Shown here: piece after piece, positions 41,901 to 53,917 of the stretch
Position numbering within the stretch: the stretch's first letter is position 1
Layout: each line of letters begins with the position of its first letter
Assembly: GCA_030180135.1 (NCBI GenBank)
Contig: CM058236.1
Location: 4,774,001-4,838,000 of the forward strand
Length of the DNA: 64,000 nt
DNA from: Orychophragmus violaceus
Lineage: Eukaryota > Streptophyta > Magnoliopsida > Brassicales > Brassicaceae
Direction: 5' to 3'
Notes under the pieces: generated by a model
The model's database searches: none
The model's input: only the letters and a program-made list of their open reading frames with translations
Told to the model about the DNA's origin: nothing
Translations under genes and position numbers: made by a program

Positions 41901-42565
41901 AAGTTGTGTTCATATACTTGATTCAATTTTCCCTTATGCTTCAATAGATTTGAATTGTTTTTACTGGATTGAAGAAATATCTTGAGTAGTTATTAATACA
42001 TTGTTTATGTTATGTAGCTTTCCAAATCCAGTTCCTGCTCAGTATCCTGAAGAAATCGACCTCTTACATTTTATATTTTAAATGATGTATCTCGGGTCTA
42101 TAAACAATTGTTTTTTTGTGTTAGAAGATGATCATGGTCATCTATATGTTTGTTTTAAAATAAGGTATTGGATGTTTTTTTCTAATTGTAAGATTTCGAT
42201 GTTAAACTTTATATAAAACATTTTATGAACGAAGATTACATTGTAGCAGTTATACTGGATTATCCCATTTGGCAAAGGTTTTGGAATTGTTTTTTTAAAA
42301 TTTATCTATGACAATATCAGCACGATAATATGCAAAACATTAATATATAATTACTTAACCTAATTAGACATTTTATATTTTTTTAAAGACGGAGTTGTAT
42401 AATAATAGAACGGTTTAGCGAATCGTAAACATTTCAACTAAATCTTAACAAATGCAAGGTTTCATTTATTATTTTTTGTCTAAATCAAGTAAATATCTTT
42501 ACAGTATAAATTTGGAAGAATTTATGAAGTTTTATTATTTAAAATCTGTAAAGATTATTGCAAGT
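38941..42565. repeat. Copy 2 of the 3.6-kb duplicated segment
   Basis: Near-identical to 16179-19812. On the left it joins the expanded tandem-repeat element without the mariner sequence. On the right it continues into the gene region at 42566-43300, showing that copy 1 is the truncated one. Confidence 0.9.
41815..42081 (+). CDS. C-terminal two-exon gene fragment, unknown family (copy 2)
   Basis: Exons 41815-41902 and 42018-42081 correspond to copy 1, with the same splice sites, phase and TAA. The encoded residues (VTWLRGDEPISAIMYDQ; FPNPVPAQYPEEIDL...) are unchanged as far as I can read, apart from possible silent differences such as CTC TCA to CTC TTA (Ser to Leu) near the end. Its TATA box is at 41103-41110. 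The family is unknown and the upstream exon unidentified. It lies immediately upstream of the three-exon fragment at 42957, and both could belong to one longer transcript of the mobile unit, but no linking exon was found. Confidence 0.45.
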
Positions 42566-42956
42566 TTCCTCAAAAATTTCGCAATCTCTTATTGAATATC
42601 TTTATAGTTTGATTTTTAAAAATTTGTCGCAATATAATTATTATTTTTAAATTATAATAAAACAATTGGTATATACGAATCTTCCAGCAGAAGATTGCGG
42701 CCAAATACCTAATACCCTAAGTGGTGAGATCCTTATAAATTGAGTCTGTACCACGTTCGAAAACACACATAATTAAAATAATCATTTATATTCTATCGAA
42801 AATAGCATGGTGATGAGTTTATATTGTGGAATGCGTGAATATGCAGAATTGTTTCATATAAAGCATTACAATAAGATAATGATTTCTTATTCCTAACATG
42901 GTTAAAATAATATATTTTTGAATTTGAACCTCCATGATCATGCAAATTCTGCTTAG

Positions 42957-45900
42957 AAGGTAGAATCTCAGGACTTCCAACACGTACTAGACAAGATTAC
43001 ACTCTCAGACTTTGGAGAATGGATTATCCTTACTGTAAGTATTAATGCTTAGTATTTTGAGAAGACATTTATTTTCCATGTTAATTCTAACATCAATTTC
43101 ATATGTGTTTTTTTTTATTAAATTTGTAGTCTCCAAATTCGAAGTTAAGTGATGGAGAATATTACTCTTGGTCAAAAAATTCCATTAATCGTTTAGGAAA
43201 CAAGTTTGTATGGAAGAGGGATATTCCGAAGTGGAAAATCCTTAATGTAAGTACTCAGACATGTTCTTTTACTTAAAACATTAATGGTTTTTACGAAATA
43301 ATTCTAACATGACGTCAACCATATTTTTTGTGACTAAACTCTTTTCTAACCATAAGTTGAACTGATAACATAAAACTTTCATACGTTAGATAAAAAAACG
43401 CTCTCTCTCAAAAGCGATGGTAAAGGCGATTTAGGGTTTGACGGCTGGCGGATGCGGTGAAGATTAAGGGCAGCGGCTTCTCCGGGATCCGATGATAAGG
43501 GTTTGATTTATGTTGATTTGCGGTTAAAGATTGAGGGTTCGAGTTCGATCTGCGATTTCTTCAAGATCAGTGTAAGATGCGAACTTATTTGTGATTTGGG
43601 TATTGATGTGAGGGATCTACAAACAGGTTTCGTTATTAACCAAGGTGTGTCCTTAGAAGATCCTGCAAGTATGATTATTATTGGGATAAGGAAGATACGA
43701 TTTCTGTGGCGTCGTGTTCTCGGGAATAATGGGGATCTCAATAAGGTATCTGTGATTCCATTAGAATTACAGTGTTACTCCTTTCTATATCTACTTGATT
43801 CTAGAATTGGATATGGGAATAGGAAGGATTATCTAGATCTTGGAAATTCGAGAGAATCAGTGTTAACGAATGGGAAGGATTTACCAGTAACTTGGTTTGT
43901 GAATGATTACAGTGACGTAGGTACGGGTGTGACGTTTGATGGTTGTTTCAATTTACAGTTTAATAAAGTATGTTTTCAAATAAAGTGTATGAGTGTGAAG
44001 TTAGTCACTAATTCTGGAAATGATGGGATCCGTACGTATCTGCTGGAATTAGGATGGGGTGATGAATCTTAATATTGGTCAGCTCATATACTCTGGGGAT
44101 TGAAGACAAGATGGGATACGGATAATGGCTGCTGCTTGGGTTATACATTACTGGAAAATCCACAGATGAGAGGCTTTTTCAATAAAGTGTTGATGGAATG
44201 TTTGGAAGATATATATGGATATGGTGGCTATTGGTATGGGAGATATAGCAAGGTGCTATGGCTGGGAAGAGATGAACAATGGTTGGTATATACGAACATT
44301 GGGAAGCAAGGTTCACCACTCATTAGCATGAGGTATAATGGGTCTCGCAGGAATGTGAAAATAAAGCTAACATACGCTAATGAAGGCTTACGGCAATGGT
44401 GGTTGTTCTTGACTAAGGAAGGGTCGAGGAGACTTGGTTTGTTTCCTTTTTATGTGGACACAATGTATGTTCAGCTATTTTTCACCATGATGGAGGTAGA
44501 GAGATTTCGGTATAGGAAAAGGAGGTACACAATGTCTCTCGGTATACCATTACAGTTGTTGCGAGGATTAATTTATAATGAAACAGGGAAGAGGCATATG
44601 ATTATAGGGATTATTATGGGGGATAATCTGAGGGGAACTATACACACAAGACTTCAGAGAAAGTTAATGGGTGTATCAGATGTCTATGTGATATGTGATA
44701 ATATATCAATACGTACTAGTAATTATTGGAAAATAATAATATGAGGATAATGAGTTGGAATTGTCAAGGTTTAGGGAGTAAGTGGACAATTGGATACCTC
44801 CGAGAAATATGGCATAAACATAAACCTGATTTTCTTTTTCTATCAGAAACTAAACAGGAATATGCTTTTACACAAGGTTTTCAATTTCATTTTGGATATA
44901 ATAAGATACATACGGTAGAGCCAAGAGGTTCAAGTGGAGGATTGGCACTTTATTATAATGATACGGAAAATGTGAAAATCATATATTCAAGCAATAAAAT
45001 CATTGATATTGAGGCGGATGTGGAGGGTAATAGGGTTGCTGTTTCCTTTGTTTATGGCGAACCAATACAAGAATTTAGAGATCAAGTCTGGGAACGGCTC
45101 ACTAGAATCGGAATAGCCAGAGACATTCCTTGGTTTATTATTGGAGATCTGAATGAAATCACTGGCAATCACGAAAAACAAGGAGGAGCTCTTAGACACG
45201 CTTCAACATTCCTTTCATTTAATAATATGATTCAGAATTGTGGTATGATTGAATTTCCACATTTGGGAGATTCACTATCATGGAGAGGCCGCAGGGGAAA
45301 ACAAGTAGTAAGATGTATGCTGGATAGGGCTCTAGCAAATGAAGATTGGCATATGCTATTTCCATTCTCATTTGTGGAGTATTTGGGAATGGTGGGATCC
45401 GATCTTAGACCATTGGTGGTGACAATAGAGGAGTATAAGCAGAAAAGAGCAAGACAATTTCATTTCGATAAGCGATGGGTGGGGAAGGAAGGATTTATGG
45501 ATGTCATACAATTAGGATGGGAAGATAAGGACGACAATAGAGGGAACGATTTATTTTCAAAAATTGGGAGATGTAGACATAAGATGTCTAAATGGAGGAA
45601 AAATATATTACCATATGGTAAGGAGAAAATACAAGAATTACAAAAGGAATTGGACATGGCACAAAAGGATGATCAGAGAACACAAGAGGAAATATGGGAA
45701 ATCTCTAACAGATTAAAAGAAGCGTATAGGGATGAAGAGTTTTACTGGAAACATAAAAGTCGCACGATTTGGCATACATCGGGAGACCGGTATACAAAAT
45801 TCTTTTTTGCATTGACAAAGCAAAGGCGGGCAAGAAACAAAATTGTGGGCCTTCACGATTCAGCAGGAAATTGGGTCCTGGGATTGAAGGTGTGGCTGTA

Positions 45901-48900
45901 GATTACTTCACAAAACTTTTCGAAACAACAAACCCAACGAACTTTGAAGGTTTCCTACAAGAAGTCCCAACACAGATAACGGATCAGATGAATATTAAAC
46001 TTATGGCATATGCCACAGAGGAGGAAATACGAAAATCTTTATTTATGATGCATCCAGAGAAAGCTCCGGGGCCGGATGGTTTAACAGCTCTATTTTATCA
46101 GAAATTTTGGGATACTGTGAAAAAGGATATTATTTTATTGGTGAATAACTTTTTGACGACGGGAGAGTTTGATAAGCGACTAAATCTGACAAATATTTGT
46201 CTAATCCCAAAGACGGACCGACCAACTAGGATGACAGAACTACGACCAATAAGTCTGTGTAATGTGGGATATAAAATAATCTCAAAGGTCCTATGCCAAA
46301 GACTCAAGGTCCTGTTACCTAGTCTAATATCGGAAACACAATCAGCATTCGTGGCAGGAAGATTAATATCAGATAATATACTAATAGCTCAAGAAATGTT
46401 TCATGGACTAAGGACCAATCCGGCATGTAAAGGAAAATTCATGGCCATAAAGACGGATATGAGCAAGGCTTATGATAGGATTGAATGGGGATTCGTGGAG
46501 AAGGTCTTAGGAAAGATGGGTTTCGCAGAACAGTGGATACAACGTATAATGAGGTGCATCACTACAGTTCAATATAAGGTGTTACTCAATGGACAACCAC
46601 AAGGACATATTGTCCCAGAGAGAGGTTTAAGGCAGGGAGATCCACTATCACCCTATCTATTTATATTATGTACAGAAGCTCTTATTGCAAACATAAAGAA
46701 AGCGGAGAAGCTAAAGCAATTGACAGGACTAAAGGTGGCAAGGAAAAGTCCACCTGTTTCTCATTTACTATTTGCGGATGATAGCTTGTTTTTCGGCAAA
46801 GCCACGAAAGAGGAGTGCCAGACGATCCTAAGGATCCTAAAAGAATATGAGGATGTATTTGGTCAACATATTAATTTCGAGAAATCATCACTACAATTTG
46901 GGTATAAAGTGGAGGATACAGTACGTATGGAGATGAAAAATATATTGGGAATCACAACAATGGGAGGTATGGGATCATATCTTGGAATCCCGGAGAGTCT
47001 TGGAGGAGCCAAGACTCAGGTGTTCAGTTTTCTCCAGGATCGGCTTCATGGACGAGTGAATGGATGGAAAACTAAGTATCTGACGAGGAGGAGAAAGGAG
47101 GTAGTAATTAAATCAGTAGCAACGGCTTTACCGAATCATGTGATGTCTTGTTTTCGGCTGCCGAAGACGATAACAAGGAAATTAAAAGGTGTGGTCTCCC
47201 ATTATTGGTGGAGTTCGGGTGGAGGAAATAAAGGAATGCATTGGGTGGCCTGGGAAAAGTTATGTCAGGATAAAGATAATGGAGGAATTGGGTTCCGAGC
47301 TTTTAATGATACAAACACAGCTTTTTTAGCTAAACAATTATGGCGACTGATTGATAAGCCCGATATTCTCTTCTCAAAAGTGTTTAAACGAAGATATTTT
47401 AGGAAAACGGATCCATTAGATCCAATACGATCATACTCACCTTCCTATGGTTGGAGAAGTATAATCTCAGCTAGATCTCTGGTTAATAAAGGACTGATTA
47501 AAAGGGTGGGTTCAGGTGTATCCATTTCAATATGGAATGACCCATGGATTCCAGCCTATCGCCTGAGACAAGCCACCCATAATCCTCTTTCGAATATTAA
47601 CGTAAATACAGTTGACCAGCTAATTGACCAGCAAAGGCGAATATGGAATAAAACTTTGATAGAAGCGGTAATGGAGCCAAATGATGCAAGATTGGTTCAG
47701 AGTATGCCAATTAGTACGCTCATAAAACCGGATACAGTTGGATGGCACTTTACCAAATCGGGCCGTTATTCCGTAAAATCAGGGTATCATACGGAGAGGG
47801 AATTTCCGGATGTTGGCAATCATGACCCAGTCATGGGCCCGAACATTAAGGGATTACAATCACACTCGTGGAAGTTGAATTGCTCACCAAAATTGAGACA
47901 TTTTATATGGCAAATAGTATCAGGATGCTTGGCTGTATCCACGAATTCAAAGTCAAGAGGAGTCAAATGTGATACATATTGTATACGATGTGGTGCTGAG
48001 GAAACAGTAAATCATGTCCTGTTTGAATGCCCACCGGCTCTTCAAACATGGGCATTATCACGAATTCCTACAAACCCGCTATGCTTCCCGACGGAAGCGC
48101 TCTTCACGATTATGGATCATTTATTTTGGAGGCTGCCACCACAGGAAACGAATGGACAATTCCCTTGGATCCTATGGTATATTTGGAAGAGTAGGAATGA
48201 TATGGTATATAATCAAATAGACCGGGATCCAAATGAAACATTGAGGCTAGCGGAATCGGAATATTTGTCTTGGGAAGGAGCTCAGGCGGGTATACAGGAT
48301 ATTAACCAATATAATAAGGAAACCCAGGTGCAAAATACAATCACTGAACCACAACGTGGCCAATGGTGTTTTGTGGATGGCTCTTGGAAACATGGAGATG
48401 TATTTGCTGGCCTAGGTTGGTATAGTTGTTATGAAGGAGAAAGGAATTTATTGATGGGTGCTAAGAATAGCAGACAAAGATTATCACCGCTACATGCGGA
48501 GTTTGAGGCATTATTATGGGCTATGGAATGCATGACTTTCTTCGAACAAAGACATATCACTTTTGCAACAGATTGCTCAGAGGTGTTGAAGATAGTGTCG
48601 GATCCGGAGAATTGGCCAGCATTTGAAGTTTACATAGAAGAATATGACAGAAGAAGGATGATTTTCACCACCTTCACTCTCAAGCATATTTCCCGTACAC
48701 AGAATCAGACGGCAGATAGATTAGCACGAAGTGCGCGTCTAAGGCAGTCACCAAGCACACATATCGGGCCGGAACCACCGATATGGATGATAGGAAGCTA
48801 GTGTTCTTTACCTTTTTCTGTTGTCAAAAAAAAAAAATTCTAACATGACTTGCTTATTTTTATATTTTATAAATTTGTAGTCACCAAAGACAAAGTCATC

Positions 48901-49009
48901 GCATGAAGTGTGTTGCTTTCGGTCATACAATATTACGTATCCTATAAGTGATTCAATTGAGTGGAAGATGAAAAACAAGAAAAAAATGAACGCAAGCGCA
49001 AACGAGTAG
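42957..49009 (+). CDS. Three-exon 3' gene fragment interrupted by an intronic L1, unknown family
   Basis: Exons 42957-43034, 43130-43246 and 48881-49009 are all phase 0 with GTAAG donors and TTTGTAG or GCTTAG acceptors. They encode KVESQDFQHVLDKITLSDF..., then SPNSKLSDGEYYSWSKNSIN...FVWKRDIPKWKILN, then SPKTKSSHEVCCFRSYN... ending in a basic tail and TAG (49007-49009). An L1 element (43314-48836) sits inside the last intron, leaving both splice sites intact. Exons 2 and 3 begin with the similar SPxxK, suggesting internal exon duplication. I do not recognise the family. Position just upstream of RPA-like and Helitron genes suggests it is element cargo. The 5' part of the gene is not identified. 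Confidence 0.5.
43503..44740 (+). other. L1 5' region where ORF1 is expected; no ORF1 family motif found
   Basis: Two open stretches (43503-44072, 190 codons; 44100-44744, 215 codons) occupy the ORF1 position. I see neither the DUF4283-type domain nor a CCHC knuckle that plant L1 ORF1 proteins usually carry. The residues are hydrophobic and Tyr/Trp-rich. Starts are uncertain because neither has a convincing ATG context. This may be a decayed ORF1 with frameshifts or an unrelated 5' region. The GC-rich leader 43400-43500 resembles other L1 starts. Confidence 0.4.
44741..45901 (+). pseudogene. L1 ORF2, apurinic endonuclease part
   Basis: From ATG 44741 (MRIMSWNCQGLGSKWT) the frame shows the exonuclease/endonuclease/phosphatase fold: Asn in WNCQG, Glu in LSETKQ, GDLNEI, DRALAN. 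The terminal catalytic SDH motif reads GSDLRPL (45398-45415): codon 45404-45406 is CTT where His is required, so nicking activity should be lost. The endonuclease would nick target DNA for target-primed reverse transcription. A one-base frameshift at about 45885 separates this part from the reverse transcriptase, and the frame then stops at 45899-45901. Confidence 0.88.
45887..48801 (+). pseudogene. L1 ORF2, reverse transcriptase, zinc finger and RNase H part
   Basis: After the frameshift the frame (open from 45769) reads without a stop for about 970 codons. RT motifs are MHPEKAPGPDGL, TNICLIPK, LRPISLCNVGYKIISK, AFVAGRLISDNILIAQE, KTDMSKAYDRIEW, GLRQGDPLSPYLFIL and the catalytic FADD at 46771-46782. 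A zf-RVT module (WKLNCSPKLRHFIW, CIRCGAEETVNHVLFEC) follows near 47870-48040. A C-terminal RNase H keeps its acidic residues: FVDGSW, LHAEFEALLWAM, FATDCSEV and TADRLAR. The stop is TAG 48799-48801, then a short 3' UTR. Apart from the endonuclease His and the frameshift this L1 is well preserved. Confidence 0.92.
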
Positions 49010-49597
49010 CATAAACATAAATAAATTTGATTACAAATTTTTATCTTTATCAATACTGCATTTGCATTCTGTTTTTTTTTTAAATAAAGTTTTTTTTTGT
49101 CTGGCATTGTTACTCTAAATACTATGGGTAGACCAAGATATGAAGCTCATATATTATTGTGTTTTGATTTTTATTTAGTATAGATTTACGATTACTGATA
49201 TATCTACTCCTTTATTATTTGCATGTTTTTGGTATGTACAAATTAATAGGAATAAATGATCATTTAGTCTATATGATCACTTTCTTATCATCATTCAGGA
49301 AAAAAATATTAATGAACGAAATACCTTACATATAAAATCATTTATTAAATGCATATAACGTTAAATTAAGTTTATTGAAGGCGGTTTTTGCTAGGCGATT
49401 TGTTTTAAAGAAGTGTCTTTAAAGATATAGATAGTCTCTTGAATTTCCTTTATTCATTGATAAAAACTCATTTCTTTTCTCCTAAAGATCCAAAACCGTT
49501 TTAAAAGTTTACAAATTTAAAAAAGAAATCTATGGAGAGATACAATCTTCTTTCAGAGGCTAACCGATCAACAGAAGATTGACATTTTAAGGTAAAA
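49010..49597. other. No gene recognised
   Basis: AT-rich spacer between the three-exon fragment and the first RPA-like gene. No motif beyond a short GGCGGTTTTTGCTAGGCG stretch near 49380. Confidence 0.45.
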
Positions 49598-50671
49598 ATG
49601 CTAAGGCCATATGAGTATCACGTTCATGGGCAAGGGTTATACATGAATTTTGTTATCGCTGATGAAATGGTAAGTGGAAACAGAAGCTTGTTTTCTAAAA
49701 ATTATAAGTATTGTATATTAACTTTTTATATTTATATATTTAGATATATATATATATAAACTAATTTGAACCATTGCTGGTTTAAGGTACAAAGATGGAA
49801 TTGGTTCTTGCTCCAAACTATTCTTCCGACTATAAAGGTTTACAGGGAGAAGAAGGGAAGTGGATTGACATACGATGTGTCAAGGTTGCCTATGATTCTT
49901 CCAGATTTCGGGCAACGAAGTCTGAATACATTATGTGTATAAGTACTTGATCTAGCATCCAGAGAATAAAAGATGCCATTAATGATAAACATTACTTTGA
50001 TTTCTTAACTATCAAAGAAGTCCAAGATTACTCAACTCCTACTAATGTTGCTGTTGGTATGTATGTCAGATTTTTGTTTGTATAATTTTTGTGATTTTAT
50101 TATTTACTATTTCAACATATTCGTGTATTTTGCAGATGTTATGGGTCTGCTATGCAGTTCAGGACCCATGGTTGTAGACGTTGACAACCCAGCAGTACCA
50201 AAAAGAATATTTCATATCAAAGACTCACGGTAATATCAACTATTAGGTTATAGAGTAGTTGTTCTTTGTCTAACATGCAAATAATATTTGTAATTTATTT
50301 TTGCTTACATTTTGGAGGGGTAACCAGTTAAGATGTATAGCTTTAGGTACTCACGCCCATGACTTCACAAAGAGATTAAATGATTCTAAACGTGATGTTG
50401 TTATTTGTGTTTTGAGATTCTGGAAGATCAACCGTTTTGGAGGTAATTTTTCATTGTTTTAAATGTATCATCTTTTTCTTATTAGAATCGTTAGATATTT
50501 ACTAAACATCAGTTTTTTCCTGGTGATACTTCAGATGTTGAAGTAGAGACACGAGATGGATTGTCTGATATTCTACTCAACCCTCTTTTAAATAAAGTTG
50601 AAGATATGTTGGATGAGTTTGAGCCAATTGAAGCTTTTCTTGCAAACCAGAGAGATGTCCCTGGAAGATAG
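49598..50671 (+). pseudogene. RPA1-like (replication protein A, OB-fold) gene 1
   Basis: Exon-like blocks separated by GT-AG introns: from ATG 49598 (LRPYEYHVHGQGLYMNFVIADEM), a block at 49787-49950 whose frame meets a TAA, then DVMGLLCSSGPMVVDVDNP (about 50134-50230), CIALGTHAHDFTKRLND to VICVLRFWKINRFG (about 50330-50442), and DVEVETRDGLSDILLNPLLNK to TAG at 50669-50671. The order (GLYMNFVIADE, DVMG, VLRFWKI, then 'ILLNPLL') follows plant RPA1 OB-fold proteins of the DUF223 type, which bind single-stranded DNA. Plant Helitrons often carry RPA-like genes beside RepHel, and that is the context here. Disrupted by at least one stop; exon borders approximate. Confidence 0.6.
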
Positions 50672-51815
50672 TCACCATTTCTTATTTTAGTCTGCTTTTT
50701 CAAATATGTATTTTTAGGAAAAAGGTTGTTTTGGTGTTTATAAACTTTATTTTATTTTATTAACCTAAAGTTATTTAGGGTTATTTGGACGTTGAGGTAT
50801 TGTTTATGAAAAATACACAAAAAGACTCAAATCGTTTATATCCAAAAGATCATCTAACATGGCTATTAACAATTCATATTCAATGTTTGGAAAACATTTT
50901 AATTAGACAACATGATAGAAAATATGGAAACTACACAAATGGAGAATGGAGTACTACAATTAAACAATCTAAACATTTTATAAACATCAATTTTTACATA
51001 AACGACAAATATAAGAATTATCAGAAATGAACATATATTATAAGTAAATATTTTATAATAAATAATCTTTCTAACTGTCTAAAAAAAAAATATCTTTTAA
51101 TTTTGTTGGTTATTAAAGATTTCTTAGAATTTGTTTTTCTGTTTATTGTCTTAATTTTTATATTAATTTAAAGTAAATCTTCCATATACAAACAGTTATA
51201 GCCAAAAATCCAAACAATTATATTTGTAAGCATGAATTTATCTTTCTAAGATCTTATGTGGATCTTTTGGATTTCTAATTTACTCTGTACATTTATTATG
51301 ACTTGATTTGAAAACATAGGTCATCATGACCCCATTCTTAGCCTCCAATTCTAATTACTTTTTAGGTTCAGTTTTGCACACGGTTTAAGAAAATATTAAA
51401 GTGTTGTGTCTGTTCATTGTATATTATTTTTTGGGTCGTCATGATTTAAAATAAAAAACATCTATTCATTTAAGCGAACTTCATAATACAAATATCCTTT
51501 AAACAAAAAAACTATTACATATGAGATCAAAACTACAATGTATTCTAAGATTTTGTAATATACAATAATGGTTATTAGTAAACTTATATATTCTACATTC
51601 CTTTATTATACAAAATTATAAGTGTTTAAATTTCTATATTTGTATATTACAAAATCTCACGGTTGCTCTGCTATTAATGATTTCCAAATATAACATTTTC
51701 TCTGAAACTAACAAAAAAAACCTTTTAACTACTCTTTATATGTGTAGATGCCCTTTTGGTAAAATCCATATCATTTCTCTCCTTAAACATCTACCATATT
51801 CGCAGACCCTAAAAA
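50672..51815. other. No gene recognised
   Basis: AT-rich intergenic DNA between the two RPA-like genes. An 81-codon Asn/Lys/His-rich open stretch (50785-51030) shows no family resemblance. Confidence 0.5.
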
Positions 51816-53040
51816 ATGGAAGCCTTTTCATTGTTATGGCATGTTGATGATTCAACATCTAACTAGCGAGTTCGTGTGAAAACTGTAAGAAAATGGTTCA
51901 CAAATTCTTCTCTTCAGGGCGAAACATGTCATGTGATCTTATGTGATGAACTAGTAAGACTATTGTATCATAATTGCACTCTCTTTGTTGTTTCAAAATA
52001 GTAACAAGAAGTTTATAATCATAACTTTCTATATGTAGGGTTATCAGATCCAATCAGACATCCCAAACAGATTGTTTGGAACCCTAGATTTGTGGCATTT
52101 TCAAGTCGGCGACTGGAAATATACAGAAAATTTCGAAGTTTTCCAAATGTACAGCTTAAGTGATGTTAGAAACACAATCAGTAGGAAAAAGATTGTCATG
52201 AGCCAGAACACGCTCACTAAAAATTGCGAAACAATAAGTCCAAATCTTTTTTATCATTTTGTTGGCATGTGGAGTATTAGGAACTACTTATATTCTCCTG
52301 CGTACACCATTGGTAATATGATTTCATATGGAGTTTCAGATTTTGATATATTATTTAAACTATTTTCGCAACTGAAATTTTATTTTTGGCCTTTTGTTTT
52401 TTTTATAGATTTGATTGGAGTAATCTGTCATGTTGGGAAAATTGAAAGTACAAGGCATGACCGAAACAATCACGACAAAAAATTGTCTTCTATATCAGAG
52501 AGATTGAGTAAGTTGAAAATGTCTCTTGACACCACGTTTCATTATTAATATTAATATGTATAGATTCTTTTTGAAGTACTTATCTTATAATTCTATTTTC
52601 TTTAGTGGGACGTCAATCAAATGCATATTATCATGCAAATTAGCAGTAGAATTTCATGATTACTGGCATTCGATTGGTGACTATGAAACCGTTGCGGTGC
52701 CTAGGTTTTGGCGTGTAAATTATAATGACGGTATGTAAAGCTTGGTTTTGTAGTGATTTTAAATTCTTATTTATAATTTTAGAACATAATTGCTATATGT
52801 ACCAAGCTTACTAATTTTAATTATTTATTTATGAATTAGATTCTCCATATGTCCATGATTCTGGGGCGATTTCACAGATTCAATTTGATCCAGATATTGA
52901 AGATGTAAAGGAGTATAAGCAGTGGTATATTAGCAAAGATTATGTTAGTTTTTAAACAAACTGTTGTTGTTTACTAACTTCTGTGATATATATTTTGTTG
53001 TAGGGCTCCGTTCACCAAAGCTATTGGATCACATTTTAGA
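51816..53040 (+). pseudogene. RPA1-like (replication protein A, OB-fold) gene 2
   Basis: Exons at 51816-51953, 52039-52312, 52409-52507, about 52605-52730 and about 52840-52922 with GT-AG borders. Exon 1 has VRVKTVRKWFTNSS...ETCHVILCDEL. Exon 2 continues GYQIQSDIPNRLFGTLDLWHF and FEVFQMYSLSDVRN. Later exons hold DLIGVICHVGKIES, SIKCILSCKLAVEFHDYW, VAVPRFWRVNY and AISQIQFDPDIEDVKEYK. This is the two-OB-fold layout of plant RPA1-like (DUF223) proteins. A TAG at 51864-51866 interrupts exon 1 where Trp is usual (SN-W-RVRVK), and the exon 3 to 4 phase is off by one. It would bind single-stranded DNA in the nucleus; here a Helitron accessory gene is likely. Confidence 0.75.
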
Positions 53041-53917
53041 CCATGAATATCTATTTTGATGTACTTCGTTTCGAATCATAGACTGGACATCTATAATACA
53101 TAAATGTTTGGAGTTGATGGATTTTTGTGTGTACAGTTATTTTCAAATATATAATCTTTATTTCACTTATTTTTGATAATTATTCTTATGATATGTATAG
53201 ATCTTATAAAAAAACGAGTAACAACCAAGCCAAACAAAATTGAATTACAATACTATGTGTTAGACTAAATTTGTGAATTAATAGACATCTACGATTATAT
53301 AATTAAATTTACGGAGACTGACAGAAACGTTTATTTGTAAAAAATCTTTCGATCAGAAGATAAGATCATGAGATCTAAATACAATCTAAAAAGATTACAC
53401 AATATATACAAAATCTAGGAAAACGGGTCTTTAACATAAAGAAAATATAAAAAAGGAAAACCCTAACTATTTTCCATACGCATGCTATATTCGAAGTCTT
53501 TGTTTTTTAGTTCACATAAAAATCTATCGCCGTTCCTGCTGCGAATTGGTGTTTTCTAATGAATTTATTATATTTCATATTATGACTTTTTGCTTTCTTT
53601 GAAACAAAGTTATTTAATTCTATGTGAAAGTCTAACATTGATATTTTGCTCATACATTTACGGTATGGTTTATCGAACTTAGCTTTCAAGCTTTTTATGA
53701 TACGGCTTATTAATTGTTTCTCTAACAACGTATGGAGGTTCGTTATCGCTTTAAAAGTTTGTTATTTAAATATAAATTATTTATGTGTCGATTCAACCCT
53801 ATATTAGTTTACCGAATGATAGTAATATATTTTGTTTACTATAGTTTATATACGCTTTATTGATAGAATCAATTTAAATTTTATACAACTCAATGTTGGA
53901 TCTAATTTTTTTTACAG
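53041..53917. other. No gene recognised
   Basis: AT-rich spacer before RepHel. A 73-codon Lys-rich minus-strand stretch (53728-53507) has no family resemblance. Confidence 0.45.

Larger units (their letters stand above)
43314..48836 (+). mobile_element. L1 LINE inserted in an intron
   Basis: Flanked by a 13-bp target duplication ATTCTAACATGAC (43301-43313 and 48837-48849) with an A-tail (48826-48836) at the 3' end. It contains a 5' region of unclear coding, then an ORF2 with endonuclease, reverse transcriptase, zinc finger and RNase H. Length 5.5 kb is near full size for a plant L1. Confidence 0.93.

Noticed and set aside
45769..45886. First 40 codons of the long L1 reverse transcriptase frame
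   Set aside because: They overlap the endonuclease frame, which carries the conserved residues there; the RT frame becomes authentic only after the frameshift near 45885.
53507..53728. 73-codon minus-strand ORF before RepHel
   Set aside because: Lys/Ile-rich stretch in AT-rich spacer; no partner exon or motif.
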